Source: [Zimmermannella] alba NBRC 15616
Lineage (GTDB): Bacteria; Actinomycetota; Actinomycetes; Actinomycetales; Microbacteriaceae
DNA length: 64,000 bases
Direction of reading: 5' to 3'
NCBI RefSeq assembly: GCF_001570905.1
Contig: NZ_BCSO01000001.1
Span: 372,001 to 436,000, forward strand
The notes under the pieces: model-generated
The model's database searches: none
Told to the model about the DNA's origin: nothing
What the model saw: the letters and a program-made list of their open reading frames with translations, nothing else
Position numbers and translations under genes: made by a program
In this document: piece after piece, positions 61,010-64,000 of the stretch
How the letters are laid out: every line of letters starts with the position of its first letter
How positions within the stretch are numbered: position 1 is the first letter of the stretch

Positions 61010-62238
61010 TATGCGCGTCCCTTCGTCGACTGTCCTGCGCGTGCGTGACGCTTTCCATTCCAGTGCGGGTTCTCCCAAATGACCGTGCCGCCCTGTCCGA
61101 GGCCGACGCACATGGCCGTGATGCCATACCGCACCTCGGGGTGCTGCTCGAACTGGCGGGCGAGCTGGGTCATGAGGCGCACGCCCGAGGAGGCGAGCGG
61201 GTGTCCGAAGGCGATCGCGCCACCGTACGGGTTCACCGCCGGGTCATCGGCGTCGATCTTGAAGTGGTCGAGGAACGAGAGCACCTGCACGGCAAAGGCT
61301 TCATTGAGTTCAAAGAGGCCGATGTCGTCGATCGTGAGCCCCGCCTTGGCGAGTGCCTTTTCGGTGGACGGGATGGGGCCAAGTCCCATGACGTCCGGCT
61401 CCACGCCTGCGAAGGCGAAGGTCACCATGCGCATGCGGGGCGTGAGACCAAACTCCGTGACGGCCTCACCGGAGGCGAGGATCGCTGCTGTTGCACCGTC
61501 GTTCAAGCCAGAGCTGTTGCCGGCGGTGACGCGGCCGTGCGGACGGAAGGGGGTCTTCAGCGTGGCGAGTGTCTCGAGGTTGGTGTCGGGTCGGAGGGTT
61601 TCGTCGCGCGTGGCGAGATCCCATCCGGTCTCCGACTCAATCGCGACCGGTACGAGGTCAGGCTGGATATCGCCGTTCTGGTAGGCGAGGGCCGCCTTCT
61701 GCTGCGAGCGCATCGCAAAGTGGTCAGCGCGTTCACGCGTGAGCTCCGGGAAACGATCGTGCAGACGCTCCGCGGTCTTGCCCATGTTGAGCGCGTCTTC
61801 GCTCACGAGCTTCTCCGCGACGAAGCGCGGATTCGGTTCCGCGCCCGCACCCAGCGGGTGACGTCCCATGTGCTCGACACCACCGGCGATCGCAATGTCG
61901 TAGGCACCGAACCCGATACCCGACCCCATCGTCGTCGTCGTGGTCATGGCTCCTGCACACATGCGGTCAATCGCAAGACCGGGCACCGACTGGGGGAGCC
62001 CAGCAAGCATTCCGGCGGAGCGGCCGAGCGTGAGCCCCTGATCGCCCTCTTGCGTGGTGGCCGCGATGGCCACGTCATCGACCCGATCCAGTGGAATGTT
62101 CGGGTTGCGGTCGAGGACACCTCGGATGGCTTTCACCACCAGGTCGTCGGCTCGGGTCTTCCAGTACATGCCCTTTTCACCGGCGCGTCCGAACGGCGTC
62201 CGGATGCCGTCGATGAAGTGCACTTCGCGAGTTGACAC
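61009..62238 (-). CDS. fadA: Acetyl-CoA acyltransferase (3-ketoacyl-CoA thiolase)
   Basis: 409-residue thiolase that cleaves 3-ketoacyl-CoA. The nucleophile Cys is in DRMCAGAMTTTT, the substrate His in GHPLASSGVR, the second Cys in CVGLGQGGTVIW, and FELNEAFAVQ is the loop motif. GTG 62238 has GGAGG 4 nt upstream. First gene of the fadA-fadB pair; 109 bp separates it from rnd. Confidence 0.94.
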   Translation of the reverse strand: MSTREVHFIDGIRTPFGRAGEKGMYWKTRADDLVVKAIRGVLDRNPNIPLDRVDDVAIAATTQEGDQGLTLGRSAGMLAGLPQSVPGLAIDRMCAGAMTTTTTMGSGIGFGAYDIAIAGGVEHMGRHPLGAGAEPNPRFVAEKLVSEDALNMGKTAERLHDRFPELTRERADHFAMRSQQKAALAYQNGDIQPDLVPVAIESETGWDLATRDETLRPDTNLETLATLKTPFRPHGRVTAGNSSGLNDGATAAILASGEAVTEFGLTPRMRMVTFAFAGVEPDVMGLGPIPSTEKALAKAGLTIDDIGLFELNEAFAVQVLSFLDHFKIDADDPAVNPYGGAIAFGHPLASSGVRLMTQLARQFEQHPEVRYGITAMCVGLGQGGTVIWENPHWNGKRHARAGQSTKGRA

Positions 62239-62347
62239 TGTGCCTCCACATTGTTGCATCGTTGCTTGGCACACATCGTAGGGAGGCTCTCCTGAAGAAC
62301 GACTTGACTGGACAATATCGACGAGCGCGAACTGTCTCTACGTGAAG

Positions 62348-63544
62348 TTATTTGTCGAAACTCACCAGAACCGCGGCGAGCATAGTTGCGGTCTCCTCGA
62401 TCTGCCAGGGGCGAGCGCCGAGCGAGACAAGCTCGATGGCCACGCTTGCCGGGGAAACGGGCTCCGGCGGATTCCACGCGAGATGGCGCAGGTGATCAGG
62501 AGTGAGCAGGTTCTCGATCGGGAGCGAACGCTCCTCGGCTAGCTCACCGACGAGGTGCTTCACTGCCTGGTAGCGCTCATGCGCAGCAGGGTGGCGCTGC
62601 TTCCAGCTGCGGTGGTGCGGCATCGCGTCCGGGTCTCGCGGTGGCGCCTGGAACGGCGCAAGATCAGCATCACGGCCGCGCTCAATGGCTTTCCACCACC
62701 GGTCAAGCTCAGTTCGGGACTCGCGGCCCTGGAACTCCTTAAGCTCGGCGAGCTGCTGCTTCGTGCGCGGCGGCTTCTGGGCAATGAGCGCCATGGAGCG
62801 GTCGGGGACGAGTCGGCCGGGGGAGACGTCCCGGGTGCGGGCAAGTTCATCGCGGGCGTGCCACAGCTCGTGCGCGATGGCGACGGTTCGGGCGTGACGG
62901 GTGCGGGTGCCGACGAACTTCATCCAGGGTTCGCGTTTCGCGGGCACTTCCCGGGCGAGCACGGAAGCGAATTCCTGCTGGGCCCAGACGGACTTGCCTG
63001 CCTCGGCGAGCTTCGTTTCCAGGACATCCCGAAGGTCCACAAGCACCTCAACGTCAAGAGCCGCGTAGGCCAGCCACGTTTCGGGCAGAGGGCGAGTTGA
63101 CCAGTCGTCCGCGGAGTGGGCCTTTGCAAGGCGGACGCCGAGAAGTTCTTCCGTGACCGCACCGAGGCCAACACGCTCGAGACCGAGCAGGCGCGCTCCG
63201 AGTTCAGTGTCAAAGATTCGGACGGGATGGAGGCCCAGCTCGCGCAGGCAGGGCAGATCCATGGCGGCGGCGTGGAAGACCCACTCTTCGTCGGCGATGA
63301 CGTCGTTGAGGGGTGAGAGGTTCTCAAAGGCCAGCGGGTCGATGAGGAGCGTCCCGGCACCTCGGCGATATATCTGCACGAGGTAGGCGCGCTCAGAATA
63401 GCGGTAGCTCGAAGCGCGTTCAGCATCGAGTGCAACGGGCCCGTGACCTGCTTCCAGGCGCGCACATGCGGCCTCGAGCTCCTCAGGGGTGTCGATAAGG
63501 TCGAGGCCGCCCTCGCTCAGACGCTCAGTATCTCGGTCGCTCAC
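62348..63544 (-). CDS. rnd: HRDC-domain ribonuclease D-like 3'-5' exoribonuclease
   Basis: 398 residues. DEDD active-site motifs are visible: VALDAERASSY (Asp, Glu), FHAAAMDLPCL (Asp) and YAALDVEVLVDL (Asp, Tyr). A first HRDC domain begins near SPGRLVPDRSMALIAQ and a second C-terminal helical domain ends the protein. The product would trim tRNA or other RNA 3' ends. GTG 63544 overlaps the DUF3000 stop by 4 nt. DUF3000-rnd adjacency is conserved near dxs in Mycobacterium. Confidence 0.9.
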   Translation of the reverse strand: MSDRDTERLSEGGLDLIDTPEELEAACARLEAGHGPVALDAERASSYRYSERAYLVQIYRRGAGTLLIDPLAFENLSPLNDVIADEEWVFHAAAMDLPCLRELGLHPVRIFDTELGARLLGLERVGLGAVTEELLGVRLAKAHSADDWSTRPLPETWLAYAALDVEVLVDLRDVLETKLAEAGKSVWAQQEFASVLAREVPAKREPWMKFVGTRTRHARTVAIAHELWHARDELARTRDVSPGRLVPDRSMALIAQKPPRTKQQLAELKEFQGRESRTELDRWWKAIERGRDADLAPFQAPPRDPDAMPHHRSWKQRHPAAHERYQAVKHLVGELAEERSLPIENLLTPDHLRHLAWNPPEPVSPASVAIELVSLGARPWQIEETATMLAAVLVSFDK

Positions 63545-64000
63545 GCGCGCCTCCGGGGACGAAGAACCGTCACGCCCTCACTCTCAACCGGCGGAAGACC
63601 CGCGAGCATGCACAGGAGTTCACCCCAGGCGGCGGCATGTGCGCCGAGGTCGAGGTCGCGCGGCGTCCACGAGGCGCGGAGTTCAATCTGGGCACCTTCG
63701 CCCTGCTCGGCAAGTTCGCCGTATCCCTTGGAATTAATGGTGGTGGCGGTCCCAGAGGGGTGATCGTAGGCAGCGCCGCGTGAGTCGAGCGCGTCAATGA
63801 GCCACGACCAGGCTACATCGGCGAGGAAGGGATCCACGCCAATCTCCGTTTCGAGCGGCGCCTGGGCAAAGCAGACGACGCGGAAGTCACCACGCCAGGC
63901 TTCCGGCTCAGCCTCGTCGTGCAGCAGGATGAAGCGGCCCGTGCCGAGATCGGAGTCCTCGCCGTGGACTCGCGGCTGGACGTCGCCCGAGAGTGCAAGG
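63541..64000 (-). CDS. DUF3000 protein (N-terminus off window)
   Basis: 153 C-terminal codons are present; the start lies beyond the right edge. The sequence contains GRFILLHDEAEPEAWRGDFR, CFAQAPLETEIGVDPFLADV and AWSWLIDALDSRGA, and ends with VTVLRPRRRA. The DUF3000 family precedes rnd in many actinobacteria and has no known function. It overlaps rnd by 4 nt, so the two are translated from one mRNA. Confidence 0.88.
   Translation of the reverse strand, partial: LALSGDVQPRVHGEDSDLGTGRFILLHDEAEPEAWRGDFRVVCFAQAPLETEIGVDPFLADVAWSWLIDALDSRGAAYDHPSGTATTINSKGYGELAEQGEGAQIELRASWTPRDLDLGAHAAAWGELLCMLAGLPPVESEGVTVLRPRRRA

Noticed and set aside
1-64000. CRISPR arrays, prophage, insertion sequences, restriction or other defence modules
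   Set aside because: No regularly spaced repeats, transposase or integrase motifs, or known defence-protein motifs were seen on either strand.

Overview
The window is a high-GC actinobacterial chromosome segment, most likely Micrococcales and probably Microbacteriaceae. The family call is inference from gene content and order: SepH, DUF4193, DUF3093, DUF3710 and DUF3159 genes, a PAC2 protein, polyphosphate glucokinase, a Lys/Ala-rich sigma-A, the panB-glnA2-glnE-glnA1 block and a DUF3000-rnd pair. Almost everything is core metabolism and information processing. I see no prophage, insertion sequence, integrase or CRISPR array.

Layout. 1-3.4 kb: aceE (cut by the left edge) diverges from an AhpE-type peroxiredoxin; then a PH-domain membrane protein and tRNA-Val(UAC). 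3.5-8.5 kb: a YfcC-family transporter diverging from a membrane-anchored LuxR regulator, a short coupled ORF plus a DMT exporter, and a gene for an acidic protein made of twelve calcium-binding-like loops. 8.6-13.9 kb: Nif3-like protein, zinc-ribbon-like protein, RNase P RNA, ppgK, a FemAB-like aminoacyltransferase, map and a small protein. 13.9-18.2 kb: a catabolic cassette (M20 amidase plus ThDP enzyme) with a divergent PucR-type regulator. 18.2-27.2 kb: an AspT-like transporter with panB, then glnA2-glnE and, convergent, glnA1; a lower-GC ~0.7 kb island lies between glnE and glnA1. 27.3-36 kb: RDD protein, DUF4191, a membrane pseudokinase-like protein, sucB and lpdA of the 2-oxoacid dehydrogenase complexes, pepA and PAC2.

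36-46 kb: sigA, a diverged MurT/GatD pair, parE, azlCD and, convergent, parC. 46-51 kb: a phosphodiesterase-like gene, sepH, DUF4193, a frameshifted DUF3093 gene, dut, DUF3710 and DUF3159. 51-64 kb: acnA, dxs, cstA-ybdD, then fadA-fadB, rnd and DUF3000 (cut by the right edge).

How the genes fit together. aceE, sucB, lpdA and acnA feed and run the TCA cycle; cstA would import pyruvate or peptides in starvation; fadAB oxidise fatty acids; glnE is expected to adenylylate GlnA1 (Tyr402 present) but not GlnA2, which lacks that Tyr. The FemAB-like, MurT-like and GatD-like proteins and SepH belong to cell-wall synthesis and division.

The two observations I would follow first are: (1) the GatD-like subunit has lost its catalytic Cys and its MurT partner has lost the Cys4 ribbon, which suggests an altered ligase reaction on the D-Glu alpha-carboxyl, the position used for cross-linking in B-type peptidoglycan; (2) a Lys/Arg/Cys/Pro-free protein of three blocks of four 13-residue Asp loops. 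A recurring TANNNT hexamer 6-7 nt before start codons also indicates many leaderless mRNAs.
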